Part shown: positions 27,734 through 37,288 of the stretch, piece after piece
Numbering within the stretch: position 1 is the first letter of the stretch
Layout of the letters: every line of letters starts with the position of its first letter
NCBI RefSeq assembly: GCF_022788695.1
Contig: NZ_CP085154.1
Location: 1,860,001-1,924,000 of the forward strand
Source of the DNA: Pseudosulfitobacter sp. DSM 107133
GTDB lineage: Bacteria > Pseudomonadota > Alphaproteobacteria > Rhodobacterales > Rhodobacteraceae
Direction of reading: 5' to 3'
Length of the DNA: 64,000 nucleotides
Notes under the pieces: generated by a model
Databases searched by the model: none
The model's input: the letters and a program-made list of their open reading frames with translations, nothing else
Told to the model about the DNA's origin: nothing
Program-made: the position numbers and the translations under genes

Positions 27734-27960
27734 CATTCCAAAGAAATAAACCTTTCCGGTTATTGATTAGGGCCTGTGGACAATCATCTTGAGGCTATAA
27801 GTGCTGCTACGAGGTTCCAACACGCTGCGTAACTGCAATCCGTTTTGTCGTATCTTGTGGCGATCCCTCTGAACTCTGTAAGCGGGAAGGACACCCCGTG
27901 GGTTAATGGCGGCGCTGGTCTAGGGTAGGCTTTTGGCGATGATCTGATCGCCGAGGTTCC

Positions 27961-28332
27961 ATGTCTACGACTAGTTCTACGCCTATGCCTGCGACTGGTA
28001 GCTTACAGTTGATCGAGGCTGTGACGGAGCGGCTTGACGGTGCGCCAATCGGCGAGCGGCGCCGGTGGTCTGATGAGTTCAAGGAGAGGGCCGTTGCCGC
28101 GGCGCTGGAGCCGGGCGTGAACGTTTCAGCGCTGGCCCGCCGTCTGGGGATTTCGCCACCGCAACTGTTTGGTTGGCGCAAGGCTTTCCTGAAGAAGCAG
28201 ACCCATGATATTGCTCCCGCCGCATCTGTGCCGATGGTGGAGATCTTAGTGGGAGGTGTCGTCATCCGTGTCAGCCCTGATCTCGACGAGGCTGCGTTGC
28301 GCCGGATCCTGCGTGCGGTGCGCTCAGTATGA
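27961..28332 (+). CDS. tnpA: IS66 accessory protein TnpA
   Basis: The 123-residue protein carries the IS66 TnpA helix-turn-helix: RRWSDEFKERAVAAALEPGVNVSALARRLGISPPQLFGWR. The C-terminus (VEILVGGVVIRVSPDLDEAALRRILRAVRS) is also typical. It overlaps tnpB by 4 bp. Confidence 0.9.
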   Translation: MSTTSSTPMPATGSLQLIEAVTERLDGAPIGERRRWSDEFKERAVAAALEPGVNVSALARRLGISPPQLFGWRKAFLKKQTHDIAPAASVPMVEILVGGVVIRVSPDLDEAALRRILRAVRSV

Positions 28333-28673
28333 TCCCCTCCGGCGTGAAGGTCTTTCTGGCGAGCCATCCGGTAGACTTCCGTAAGGGACCCGACAGCCTT
28401 CTGTCGTTGGTGCGCGATGCTGGCCAAGACCCGTTCAGCGGCGCGCTTTATGTGTTCCGTGCGAAGCGCGCAGACCGGATCAAGATCGTCTGGTGGGACG
28501 GCAGCGGCGTCTGCCTTTATGCGAAGCGTCTCGAGAAATCTGCGTTCTGCTGGCCGCGTATCGGGCATGTCCGGGTCCAGCTCAACCACGCCCAGCTCAT
28601 GGCGCTTGTGGATGGTCTGGACTGGAAGCGGGTGCGTCCCATGGCGGTAAGAACGCCAGTATTTGCTGGATAA
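28329..28673 (+). CDS. tnpB: IS66 accessory protein TnpB
   Basis: The 114-residue protein is a full-length IS66 TnpB: VKVFLASHPVDFRKGPDSL, YVFRAKRADRIKIVWWDGSG and VDGLDWKRVRPM. It starts at an ATG overlapping the tnpA stop. Confidence 0.93.
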   Translation: MIPSGVKVFLASHPVDFRKGPDSLLSLVRDAGQDPFSGALYVFRAKRADRIKIVWWDGSGVCLYAKRLEKSAFCWPRIGHVRVQLNHAQLMALVDGLDWKRVRPMAVRTPVFAG

Positions 28674-28758
28674 TCCGGCTGCGGCAAAGTGAATCAACTG
28701 CCCCTTGGGCGCGGATATCCTGCGGCATGGCTGGCCAGGATGTGCTATCTCCAATGCC

Positions 28759-30354
28759 ATGAGCGCCGATGATCTTTCCCTCCCTGATGACATGGACCAG
28801 CTGAAGTCCATGGTCCGCGCCATGGCTGCGCAGGCGTCGCGCGCGGATGCGCTGGAGCGTGAGATAGAGACGCTCAAGGCCCGCAATGCGGATGCCGACG
28901 AGCGGATCAAACGGCTGATGCAGATCCTGAAGGCTTATGATCGGGCGCGGTTCGGACGACGCTCCGAGAAGCTCGGTTCTGCCGCGGCGGATGATGAGGG
29001 TGCGCAACAGGCTTTCCTTTTTGAGGAGATCGAAACGGGTATCTCGACGCTGCGGGCGGAGGTTGGCACGGGCCAGGCCGCACAGCACAAGCGGGCCTCC
29101 CGGCCACGCAAGGGCTTTCCGCCGCATCTGGAGCGCGTCGAAGTGGTGATCGAGCCTGAGGATCTGCCGGAGCACGCGGGCAAGCAAAAGGTGCTGATCG
29201 GTGAGGACGTGTCCGAACGTCTGGATGTGATCCCGGCGAAGTTCCGGGTGATCGTCACGCGCCGCCCCAAATACACGTTCAAAGGCTGGGACGGTGTCAT
29301 TCAGGCTCTGGCCCCGGCGCATATCATCGAGAGTGGACTGCCGACCGAGGCGTTGCTGGCGCAGATCGCGGTCTCGAAATACGCCGATGGCCTGCCGCTC
29401 TATCGTCAGGAGGGGATCTATGCCCGTGATGGCGTGGAGCTAGACCGACGGCTGATGGCGCAGTGGATGGGCCGGACAGGTTTTGAGCTGGATATCCTCG
29501 CAGACCATGTCCTGAGCGAGATCCTGAAAGGGGACAGGGTCTTCGCGGATGAGACCAGCCTGCCGACCCTCGCCCCCGGCACCGGCAGCACAAAAAAGGC
29601 CTGGCTCTGGGCCTATGCCCGCGATGACAGCACCTTTGGTGGAAGTGGTCCGCCCATGGTGGCCTATCGCTTTGAGGACAGCCGGTCTGGCGATTGTGTG
29701 CGGCGGCATCTCGCAGGGTATCGTGGTATCCTGCAGGTGGACGGTTATGCCGCCTACAACAAGCTCACGCGCAAGGGCGGAGGCAATGACGGCCCGCTGC
29801 TCGCTGGATGCTGGGCACACAGCCGACGGCGGTTCTATGAACTCCATATTGCCGGGGACAGCCAAGTCGCCACCACTACGGTCGAGCGCATGGCAGATCT
29901 CTGGAAGCTTGAGGCTGATGTGCGAGGTCAAAGCCCTGAAGCCCGCGCTGTCGCACGGCAGGCTGTCTCGGCTCCGATCGTCGCGGAAATGTTCGCACTC
30001 TGGGAGCAAACCCTGCCGCGTATCTCGGACAAGTCGAAGCTGGCAGAAGCGCTGCGCTATGCCATGACGCGTCGCGACATTTTCGAGCGCTTCCTGAGTG
30101 ACGGCCGCATCGAGCTAGATTCCAACATCGTCGAGCGCGCCATCAGGCCCCAGACAATCACGAGGAAAAACAGCCTGTTTGCGGGATCTGATGGCGGAGG
30201 TTGCACTTGGGCCACTATCGCCACTCTACTGCAGACCTGCAAGATGAACAGTGTCGACCCAGTCGCGTGGCTGACCCAGACCTTGGAGCGCATCGCCAAC
30301 CAGTGGCCGCGCGCCGAAATCCACTCCCTCATGCCTTGGAATTACAAGGCCTAA
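28759..30354 (+). CDS. tnpC: IS66 transposase TnpC
   Basis: The start is the ATG at 28759 (MSADDLSLPDD), giving 531 residues. A coiled-coil N-terminus (LEREIETLKARNADADERIKRL) precedes the transposase domain with FADETSLPTLAPG (Asp), LQVDGYAAYNKL (Asp) and IELDSNIVERAIRPQTITRKNSLFAG (Glu). Unlike the first IS66 copy, its zinc-finger cysteines are absent, which fits another IS66 subgroup. It appears intact. Confidence 0.93.
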   Translation: MSADDLSLPDDMDQLKSMVRAMAAQASRADALEREIETLKARNADADERIKRLMQILKAYDRARFGRRSEKLGSAAADDEGAQQAFLFEEIETGISTLRAEVGTGQAAQHKRASRPRKGFPPHLERVEVVIEPEDLPEHAGKQKVLIGEDVSERLDVIPAKFRVIVTRRPKYTFKGWDGVIQALAPAHIIESGLPTEALLAQIAVSKYADGLPLYRQEGIYARDGVELDRRLMAQWMGRTGFELDILADHVLSEILKGDRVFADETSLPTLAPGTGSTKKAWLWAYARDDSTFGGSGPPMVAYRFEDSRSGDCVRRHLAGYRGILQVDGYAAYNKLTRKGGGNDGPLLAGCWAHSRRRFYELHIAGDSQVATTTVERMADLWKLEADVRGQSPEARAVARQAVSAPIVAEMFALWEQTLPRISDKSKLAEALRYAMTRRDIFERFLSDGRIELDSNIVERAIRPQTITRKNSLFAGSDGGGCTWATIATLLQTCKMNSVDPVAWLTQTLERIANQWPRAEIHSLMPWNYKA

Positions 30355-31194
30355 CGGCCTCAGCTTGTCGCTTACTGAACTCTTTGATTTTTGCAAAGTA
30401 ATTCTCTACCAAATGCCGCCACTTGTAGACCTCCGCGTCATAATCTCGCTGGGTTTTGCGGTTGGCTTTGGGAGGGATCACAGCTGTTGCACCGCGCTGG
30501 TCGAGGTCTTGCAACAGCCAGTCCGCATCGAACGCCTTATCTGCAAGCAGTGCATCAAATGAAACGCCTTTGATCAACGGCGCGACACCTTTCATGTCAT
30601 GCGCTTGTCCCGGCAGCAGCAAGAAGCGCACCAGATTGCCGAGCGCATCCACCAACGCCACGATCTTGGTCGTCAGTCCGCCGCGCGAGCGCCCAATGGC
30701 CTGACTCTGAGTCCCCCTTTTGAGCCGGTCGCCTTCTGGTGAACCTGAACTATCGTTCCATCGATGAGTGCATATTCGAGGTCGACGTCTTCACTCATAG
30801 CTTTGAAAAGACTCTCAAATACTCCGGACCTGGCCCACCGGCGAAACCGCCGGAACTGGCTGTTCCAATGGCCAAAGGCAGGTGGCAGGTCGCGCCACGG
30901 CGACCCCGTGCGTACCCGCCAGAAGACCGCTTCCAGAAACAAGCGATTGTCCTTTGCTGTGGCTCCGGCATCGCTGACCTTACCCGGAAGATGCGGTTCA
31001 AGCCGCTGCCACAAGATGTCCGACACCACAAACCGCTCCTCGTTCATTCAAACCTCCATTTTGGAAGTTTGAATCAGAAATCAGGCAAAATGGGAATCCT
31101 GAATGTCCACAGACCCTAGTGGGCGCGCAAAAAACGCAATTACTCCACCGCGGAGCAGTGCCCGTTCTGCCGCTTCCAGGCGCGCAATAAGGCG

Positions 31195-31697
31195 TTTCTA
31201 TCGAATCCTGAATCGCTAGGGTTTCCCAAACTGGTCTGATTGTGATTCATCATGTTTGGGAGGAAGAACTATGTTAGCATCTTCGCCATCAGCGCTTCGG
31301 GCGCGGTTTCAAAGATATACTGAGGAAGGGTTCAGCAGGCGAGCCGCGGCAGTGTGCTTGTAGCTGTCGCCAGCAACGGGCGCACGATGGCGGCATCAGA
31401 TCCAAACGACGGGCAGGGCTGATCCTGCCGTACAGGGTCGTCCAAAAGGGTCAGGGAAATTGGCACCCCATGTTGGTTTTTTCGAAGAGTTGATCACCCA
31501 AGACCCTGATATCATACTGTTTGAGTTGCGTGATGCGTTTGCTGATGCAACCGGACTGCAGGTCCAGCACTCTGCTATCGGACATCTGCTAAAGCGCCTC
31601 GGGTTCACGAAAAAATGTCACTGATCGCGACCAAACGTCACCGAGCCAAGGTGAGACGACGACGTGAGGACTGGTTCCATTGCGCGGATGCCGGAAT
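31195..31697 (+). pseudogene. decayed IS630-family element, left part only
   Basis: The left end and the first transposase frame are about 90 percent like the intact IS630 at 8987-10039. The start ATG is at 31271; an in-frame TAG replaces a lysine codon near 31361 (CL-stop-LSPATGARW). The A-run of the frameshift site is reduced to AAAAAA. After GAGGACTGGTTC a short internal piece is missing, and the similarity stops at GATGCCGGAA near 31696, where unrelated sequence begins. The element is dead and truncated. Confidence 0.88.
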
Positions 31698-31855
31698 CCT
31701 CCGCCAGAACACCGCAGGTTAGTTGGATGGTCGCCTTCAAAGCTGCGAATCTTTTTTTTCAAGCTAACAAATCAACCCTTGTCACCAACCTATCTGGCTT
31801 TGCGAATTCAAATGCGTATAAAGATAGGCGTGGTTTGATTTCGGGGAGCAACGTA

Positions 31856-33769
31856 TTGGAACGCATTGGAAATTTGGAACGTCGCCTGTGGACTTCGGCG
31901 GATGTTTTGCGCTCTACGTCGAACTTTGCAAGCAACGAGTACTTCATGCCTGTGATGGGCCTGATTTTCCTGCGCCATGCTTGTTCACGCTTTTTAAGGT
32001 TCGCGATGAAATCCTGCCAACCTTGCCCAGTCGCGGTGGTAAGATCCGTGATCTGACCAAGGCTGACTTTTCGAGCCGTAGTGCAATTTTCCTGCGGGAA
32101 GAGGCGCAGTTTGACTATCTAGTGGGCTTGCCAGAAGATCAAAGCCCCTCTGCCGCTGTCATCCATGCCATGGAGACAATCGAGGAAGACTATGAAAGCC
32201 TCAAGGGTCTGCTGCCAAAGCAGGAATATGAGGAGCTGGATGACGACGCCTTGCGCCAGGTGCTGCGCATCTTCAACGACCCGGCACTGCAAAAGGCAGA
32301 CGGCGATGTCTTTGGCCGCATCTATGAATATTTCCTTACTCAGTTTGCCGACCAAAAGGCACATGATAACGGTGAATTCTTCACACCTATCAGCATTGTA
32401 GAGACCATCGTTAATGTAATTGAGCCGACCCGCGGTAAGATCATTGATCCTGCTTGTGGCTCTGGCGGGATGTTTGTGCAGTCGGCGCATTTCGTCGAAG
32501 CGATGAAGGCGAACCCGAACGAACAGCTGACCTTTTACGGGATGGAGAAAAACCCGACGACTTTGCGCCTCGCCAAGATGAACCTCGCCGTGCATGGCCT
32601 TGATGGGGATATACAAAAGGCGATCAGCTATTAAGAAGACCCGCACAAGGATCAAGGGCCGTTTGACTATGTCATGGCCAATCCGCCTTTCAACGTCGAT
32701 GAGATTGACGCCGCAAAGATGAAGGACGATCCGCGCCTAACATTTGGCCTGCCCGGTGTGAACAAGGGCGGCAAGGTGTCCAACGGCAACTATGTCTGGA
32801 TGTCCTTCTTTCATTCCTATCTGTCCGAACGGGGGCGCGCGGGGATTGTGATGTCGTCGCAGGCATCATCGGCAGGTGGACAAGAGGCCAAAGTGCACGA
32901 GGCGTTGGTGAAATCCGGCGACATGGACATCATGTGCGCGATCCGTGGCAACTGCCGGGCTGTGTTCCGGAAGTACAAGGCTTGCCTGACTTTTGCTCGC
33001 GTAGAGATTTATAAACCTGAGTATCAGGCTATCAACTATATCTACAGCTCACTGCAAGATGATAAGGCAGCCGCAGATACCGCAGCGATTATTCAGCGGC
33101 TCGACGCGATTGTTGCCGAGGCTATCGAAATCGAGGCCGATGCCGATGCCGATGCCGATGCCGTCGAGGATCGAATATTCGATATTTCAAAGGTCAACTT
33201 TGATTTGCTTCGTAAGCGCACGCAAAGCCAGCGATGTTCAAGACCTACGATCGGTATTGCAAAAACGCCTCGCCAAAATGCTGGCGGCCAATCCCACGCT
33301 GGTAGATTTTCAGGAACGTTTCGATAAGATTATATCCGAGTACAACACTGAAAAAGACAAGAACACGATCGAGGCCACGTTCGAAGCCTTGATGCGTTTG
33401 ACGGCAGAGATGGAAGCCGAAGCCAAGGCCCATGTCGGATTGGGGTTATCCGCAGAACAGAAGCCTATCTTTGATCTCCTTATACAAGACGATCTGTGGA
33501 AAGAAGAAATCCGGCAAATTAAATCGGCATCTATTGCGCTTCTGAAGGCCATCCAACAAAAGATTGAGGATGTGCAGGACGTCTTTCAAAAGCAAAGCAC
33601 GCGCGATGGTTTACGTCAGGAAATCTATGACCTCCTCTATGATGAGGGGACAGGTTTACCTGCCTCGAAGTATGATGAAAGCGCGTTGGATATGAAGACG
33701 GATGCCCTTTTCCAGTTTTTCGAAAGAACCCACACCTCAATGGCAAATAACTATGGGCAATATGTTTGA
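31856..33769 (+). pseudogene. hsdM-hsdR fusion remnant of a type I restriction-modification system
   Basis: The first part is HsdM (N6-adenine methyltransferase): LWTSADVLRSTSNFASNEYF, then motif I DPACGSGGMF and motif IV NPPF. Around residue MCAIRGN (near 32953) it switches to HsdR C-terminal sequence: AVFRKYKACLTFARVEIYKP, INYIYSSLQDDK and a DUF3387-type tail ending LFQFFERTH. The HsdM tail, hsdS and most of hsdR are missing, so a large deletion joined them. Further damage: a 1-bp deletion near 31998, a TAA replacing a Tyr codon at 32632-32634, and a frameshift near 33215-33230. A GATGCC tandem run at about 33138-33167 encodes repeated Asp-Ala. It is non-functional. Confidence 0.88.
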
Positions 33770-34134
33770 TGCCATTGGCGCTTTCCGAGAGGTGTTTTCC
33801 ATCTTCTCGAAGCGACAGAAACGGGCATGGTAACTGCAGGATCAGCTCGCTTAACCCATTCCGCTATCAAGTTTTTGTGATCTATGGTGCGCATCTTTAC
33901 GATCATTTTAGCAGCTCATAACCGCTTTGGTTCGATTCATAACAGCTTTCACCATTCATAACTGGCGGAAAATCTTTGATTTGGGGCAGGGTGCGCGGGT
34001 GAAAATGGCTCGTTTCCCCTAAAATCAAGAAAATCCTCGATCCTATATTTTGTACTTTCAGGCGCTTGAGAGATTCTCATTGAGCAAGAGCCCGGACATG
34101 GGCCCATACTATTGCTCGATGAAAGGAAATCTCA
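33770..34134. promoter_or_regulatory. intergenic region upstream of mobC, candidate origin of transfer
   Basis: This gap lies between the hsd remnant and mobC, the usual position of an oriT in a mobilization module. Three copies of TCATAAC occur at 33916-33922, 33937-33943 and 33956-33962 (spacing 21 and 19 bp), followed by TGGCGGAAAATC. Short iterons of this kind can be binding sites for relaxosome proteins or a replication initiator. An AAAGGAAAT ribosome-binding site precedes mobC. No nick site can be assigned from sequence alone. Confidence 0.35.
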
Positions 34135-34461
34135 ATGGCAAGCAAACCTACACTCAAGGTTCACTGCACACCGGAAGAAAAATGCGAGATTACCGCGAAG
34201 GCGGAAAAGGCGCATTTGTCGATATCTACTTACCTGAAAACGCGGGGGCTATCAAGGACTTTACGCGAGCCTAGCCGCATCCAGTTGGCCTGTGCGGTAG
34301 AACGGGCAGAAGCATCTCTGGCTTCATTGTTCGAGAGATTGGAGCCGCACGGCCGAGACATGACTTCCGCCAGTGCTGCGATATTAATCTCAGAGTTGTT
34401 GGCTATCCGCAGCGCGCTCGAGGCGGCATTGACCCACCGCGATGAAGGGGCCGGAACATGA
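34135..34461 (+). CDS. mobC: MobC-type plasmid mobilization relaxosome protein (108 aa)
   Basis: The N-terminal KVHCTPEEKCEITAKAEKAHLSISTYLKTRGL is a ribbon-helix-helix-like segment typical of MobC/MbeC proteins, followed by a helical C-terminal region that ends HRDEGAGT. The protein binds oriT and helps the relaxase nick. The start ATG at 34135 has AAAGGAAAT upstream. Its stop overlaps the relaxase start (ATGA), so the two genes are translationally coupled. Confidence 0.75.
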   Translation: MASKPTLKVHCTPEEKCEITAKAEKAHLSISTYLKTRGLSRTLREPSRIQLACAVERAEASLASLFERLEPHGRDMTSASAAILISELLAIRSALEAALTHRDEGAGT

Positions 34462-35697
34462 GGGTCGGCTTTTCAAAACACAAGCAAGCCGCAGACGGCC
34501 ATGATCCGACGGTATATCCACTTTCGCCGATGATCGAGAAATCCTTCGGGAACCGGCGTGAGGTCTTTGTCCGTAATCCCCAGCCTGAACTTCTTCTCGG
34601 GTCACCAGCGGCGGTGGTTGCTGCAATCCGCGAGCTGAACCTTCAAAACCGGTATCGCGCGGCGGTGATGACCTTCGCTGGCTCCGACCTTGTTCCAAAT
34701 GCATTTAATAGCGGATGCAAGGCAGCGCGCCGAGCTGTGGCTGCCGCGATCGAGTTGTTTCTGGAACTCGGGTTTGCGGGTGTTCCGAGAGCAAACAGGC
34801 TTCCCCATATCGTGGGTACACATACGCATGTGCCGGGGCAACTTGAGATCAACCTCCTTGTGCTACATGCGATCCGGAACGCCAAAGGTCAGGTCCGAAG
34901 CGTTAACATCCATCCTCCGACCCGCGGCAGCGAGAAAGACTTTGAGGCTTTTGAGGATCTGTTAAACTTGCATTTCGGCTGGGCTGACCCGCGCTGCCCG
35001 TCTCGCGCAGCCCGGATCAAACTCCCGGACTATCTACACAAGGAAGTCGCGGAGGCCGAGCGACATGGAGTGGCGTTTGATACAAGCCAGCCCAAGTTGT
35101 TTTTGGCGCAGTCGTTGCTACGGCTTGGCAATGAACCAGCTGCAGATTTCGAGGCCGGCTTGTCTAGCGTTCTTGAAGCCTGCGGCTATGTGCGGTTGAA
35201 GAAGAGCTCCTCGTCCTTGATCGTTGGCCCTGAGGCCGGGACGGTGCGCGACACCGTTGTCTTGCGGGGGCGCTACATAGATGGAGCAGGCCCAGCGGAA
35301 GACGAAGAGATTGCCGAACGCAAAGTCGAGATGGGAACGGCCCCCAAGAGGTTTCTCGCGGCATGGCACAAACGGGCGGCGTATAATCGGGCCACATTCG
35401 GCGATGACACGTGGGACCTGATCGCACCGGACATCCATAGCGTTGTCGAGCGTCCCAACCTGACGTTGCCGGCGTGTCATCACAACACCTACACGCCGGT
35501 TAACTCGCCGGGCGGAACACAATCGGCGAGAAGCCGAAAATCCAAAAAAAAGAAAAAGCGCACCGAAGTTGTGACGCTTGCCACGCGATTGAACGCCGCC
35601 TTGGGGCAGCTTCATAGCCGCATGAAGGCAGGGTTGGACCTGTCGCGGTTTGATGCCGCTCCTTTGATAGCATTTACTGCAACAAAGGAGATTGACG

Positions 35698-35973
35698 ATG
35701 GGACTGAAACGGACGGACGAATTCCGCCAGGATGCGGTGCGGATCGCACTGACCAGCGGGCTTACGCGTAAGCAGGTGGCAGATGATTTGGGCGTTGGCA
35801 TGTCGACGCTGAACAAATGGATCACGGCGCATCGAGGCATAGATGTGCTGTCGAAAGAGGATTTAGAACTCGCGAAAGAGAATGACCGGCTTCGGCGCGA
35901 GAACCGTATCCTCAAGGAGGAGCGGGAGATTTTAAAAAAGGCCACGGTGTTCTTCGCGAGCCAAAAGCCGTGA
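35698..35973 (+). CDS. IS3-family OrfA
   Basis: The 91-residue protein starts at the ATG at 35698 behind AAAGGAG (spacing 7). It carries the IS3 helix-turn-helix, FRQDAVRIALTSGLTRKQVADDLGVGMSTLNKW, and a leucine-zipper-like segment LAKENDRLRRENRILKEEREILKKA. Near its end, A-AAA-AAG at about 35934-35940 is a canonical -1 slippery site, from which translation can continue into orfB to give the OrfAB transposase. Confidence 0.9.
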   Translation: MGLKRTDEFRQDAVRIALTSGLTRKQVADDLGVGMSTLNKWITAHRGIDVLSKEDLELAKENDRLRRENRILKEEREILKKATVFFASQKP

Positions 35974-36827
35974 GGTTCAAGTTCATCGAAGAGCACCAAT
36001 CTACGTTTTCCATCCAGCGTATGTGCCAAGTGATGCAGGTCAGCTCGCGTGGATTGAGGGCCTTTCGCGGCCGTCCCGCCAGTCGCAGGCAACGGACTGA
36101 CTTGGTCACACTTGCACATATCAAGGAACAGTCCCGCCTTAGCCTTGGTAGCTACGGCAGGCCACGGATGACCGAAGAGCTGAAAGAGATTGGTCTGAAT
36201 GTCGGTCATCGCTGCGTTGGCCGCTTGATGCGTCAGAACGGCATATCTGTTATTCGGACACGTAAACACAAGGTCACGACAGATAGCGATCATAAGTTCA
36301 ACATTGCACCCAATCTGCTGGATAGGGACTTCACCGCTGATCAGCCAAACCAAAAATGGGCTGGCGATATCAGCTATGTGTGGACCCGGGAGGGCTGGCT
36401 GTATCTGGCTGTCATTCTTGATCTGCATTCGCGCCGTGTGATCGGCTGGGCGGTGAGCAATCGCATGAAACGCGACCTTGCTATCAGGGCTTTGAAGATG
36501 GCCATCGCGTTCCGCCAGCCGCCCAAAGGCTGCATTCATCACACGGATCGCGGGTCGCAATATTGTTCACACGACTACCAGAAGATCCTGCGTCAACACG
36601 GGTTCAAGGTATCGATGAGCGGCAAGGGCAATTGCTACGACAACGCCGCCGTTGAGACGTTCTTCAAAACCATCAAAGCTGAACTGATCTGGCGGCATCC
36701 TTGGGAGACGCGGCGGAAAGCAAAGATGGCGATCTTCGAATACATAAACGGGTTCTACAATCCGCGACGACGTCACTCAGCACTTGGCTGGAAAAGCCCT
36801 GTCGCATTCGAGAAGAAAGTGGCCTAA
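35970..36827 (+). CDS. IS3-family OrfB integrase-type transposase
   Basis: The 285-residue frame lies at -1 relative to orfA. It holds an HTH_21-type N-terminus (YGRPRMTEELKEIGLNVGHRCVGRLMRQNGI) and the DDE integrase core: WAGDISYVWTREGWLYLAVILDLHSRRVIGW (Asp), HHTDRGSQYCS (Asp) and NAAVETFFKTIKAELIW (Glu), ending in NPRRRHSALGWKSPVAFE. It is normally made as a fusion with OrfA through -1 frameshifting; GTG 35970 overlaps the orfA stop. Intact. Confidence 0.93.
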   Translation: MRFKFIEEHQSTFSIQRMCQVMQVSSRGLRAFRGRPASRRQRTDLVTLAHIKEQSRLSLGSYGRPRMTEELKEIGLNVGHRCVGRLMRQNGISVIRTRKHKVTTDSDHKFNIAPNLLDRDFTADQPNQKWAGDISYVWTREGWLYLAVILDLHSRRVIGWAVSNRMKRDLAIRALKMAIAFRQPPKGCIHHTDRGSQYCSHDYQKILRQHGFKVSMSGKGNCYDNAAVETFFKTIKAELIWRHPWETRRKAKMAIFEYINGFYNPRRRHSALGWKSPVAFEKKVA

Positions 36828-36964
36828 ACGAGCACTTGGGGCGGCACAAAAGCGCGACAGGTCCAGGTTGATCCATCTGTTCGATCTCACCGCGATGTCC
36901 CAGCTCCTGCGGGAAAAACCCTTTCCGGACTTCGCAAAACACATCAAAAAAATGGAGAATCTCA

Positions 36965-37288
36965 ATGACCGAGCCAACCAAATTGGAAGCCGACCTGAAT
37001 CTGGCGATCAGATTAATCAAGGAACTTTCAGATCAGATCGAAGAGCTACTGAGGCAACGGGCCGACAACGAGCTGAACAGCCAGATGGACGAACTCATAA
37101 GCCAAATGCATATCCTGGCCTCAGTGCTCACAAAGTGGACGGAAACGCAGGACGGCATTCTGTCGGTCGAGGAGAAGGTGACACGGTTGGATCAACGGCA
37201 GGAGGACCTGATATCAACGGTACAAGGCATGCAGGGCGATCTGTCGCGTCTGGTCAGGGGCTTGATGGCACCGATGCCCCAAGATTGA
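36965..37288 (+). CDS. nested coiled-coil protein inside the relaxase gene, MbeD-like by position
   Basis: This 107-residue frame lies wholly inside the 3' part of the relaxase gene in another reading frame. It has a sensible start (ATG 36965 with GGAGA 9 bp upstream) and a composition typical of a real protein: a long coiled coil rich in Leu, Glu and Gln (LEADLNLAIRLIKELSDQIEELLRQRADNEL). In ColE1-type plasmids the small genes mbeB and mbeD are nested in mbeA in the same way, and MbeD is a coiled-coil protein involved in mobilization and entry exclusion. By position and structure this may be a counterpart. Direct sequence similarity to MbeD was not tested. Confidence 0.6.
   Translation: MTEPTKLEADLNLAIRLIKELSDQIEELLRQRADNELNSQMDELISQMHILASVLTKWTETQDGILSVEEKVTRLDQRQEDLISTVQGMQGDLSRLVRGLMAPMPQD

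Larger units (their letters stand above)
27878..30375 (+). mobile_element. IS66-family insertion sequence (second copy), nested in IS5
   Basis: The element is 2,498 bp. It starts GTAAGCGGGAAGG and ends, read inward, GTAAGCGACAAG. The 8-bp target duplication is TGAACTCT at 27870-27877 and 30376-30383, inside the IS5 transposase gene. It carries intact tnpA, tnpB and tnpC. The insertion is younger than the IS5 element it disrupts. Confidence 0.94.
27784..31047 (-). pseudogene. IS5-family transposase, frameshifted pair interrupted by IS66
   Basis: The first frame (31047-30673) starts MNEERFVVSDILWQRLEPHL and reaches LIDGTIVQVHQKATGSKGGL. The second frame begins around AAAAGGGGG near 30715 and continues QAIGRSRGGLTTKIVALVDALGN, the normal programmed frameshift arrangement of IS427-type IS5 elements. 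It holds the DDE residues and reaches ENYFAKIKEF, where IS66 interrupts it at 30376. The true C-terminus, RGIATRYDKTDCSYAACWNL, resumes on the other side of IS66 and ends at a TGA near 27796. The transposase is therefore broken. Confidence 0.82.
27770..31116 (-). mobile_element. IS5-family (IS427-like) element split by an IS66 insertion
   Basis: The outer ends are GGGCCTGTGG at 27770 and, read inward from the right, GGGTCTGTGG starting at 31116. Both sides are flanked by TA (27768-27769, 31117-31118), the usual IS427-group target. Subtracting the nested IS66 and its duplication leaves about 841 bp, the normal length for this group. The transposase is on the minus strand and is cut near its C-terminus by the IS66. 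Confidence 0.85.
35635..36865 (+). mobile_element. IS3-family insertion sequence, complete, 3-bp target duplication
   Basis: The element is 1,231 bp. The left end begins TGGACCTGTCGCGGTTT and the right end read inward begins TGGACCTGTCGCGCTTT. The flanking duplication is GGT at 35632-35634 and 36866-36868, the normal length for IS3. It carries overlapping orfA and orfB. A solo copy of its right end lies at 11892-11936, so this family has been active in the island. Confidence 0.92.

Noticed and set aside
33138..33167. GATGCC tandem repeat resembling a microsatellite or contingency locus
   Set aside because: It lies in the decayed hsdR remnant and encodes Asp-Ala repeats; there is no promoter or intact gene to be phase-varied.
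35118..36560. 480-codon minus-strand open frame across the relaxase and IS3 genes
   Set aside because: It runs antisense to two well-recognised coding regions, its product is low in ordered features and it crosses the IS3 boundary, so it is a shadow frame.
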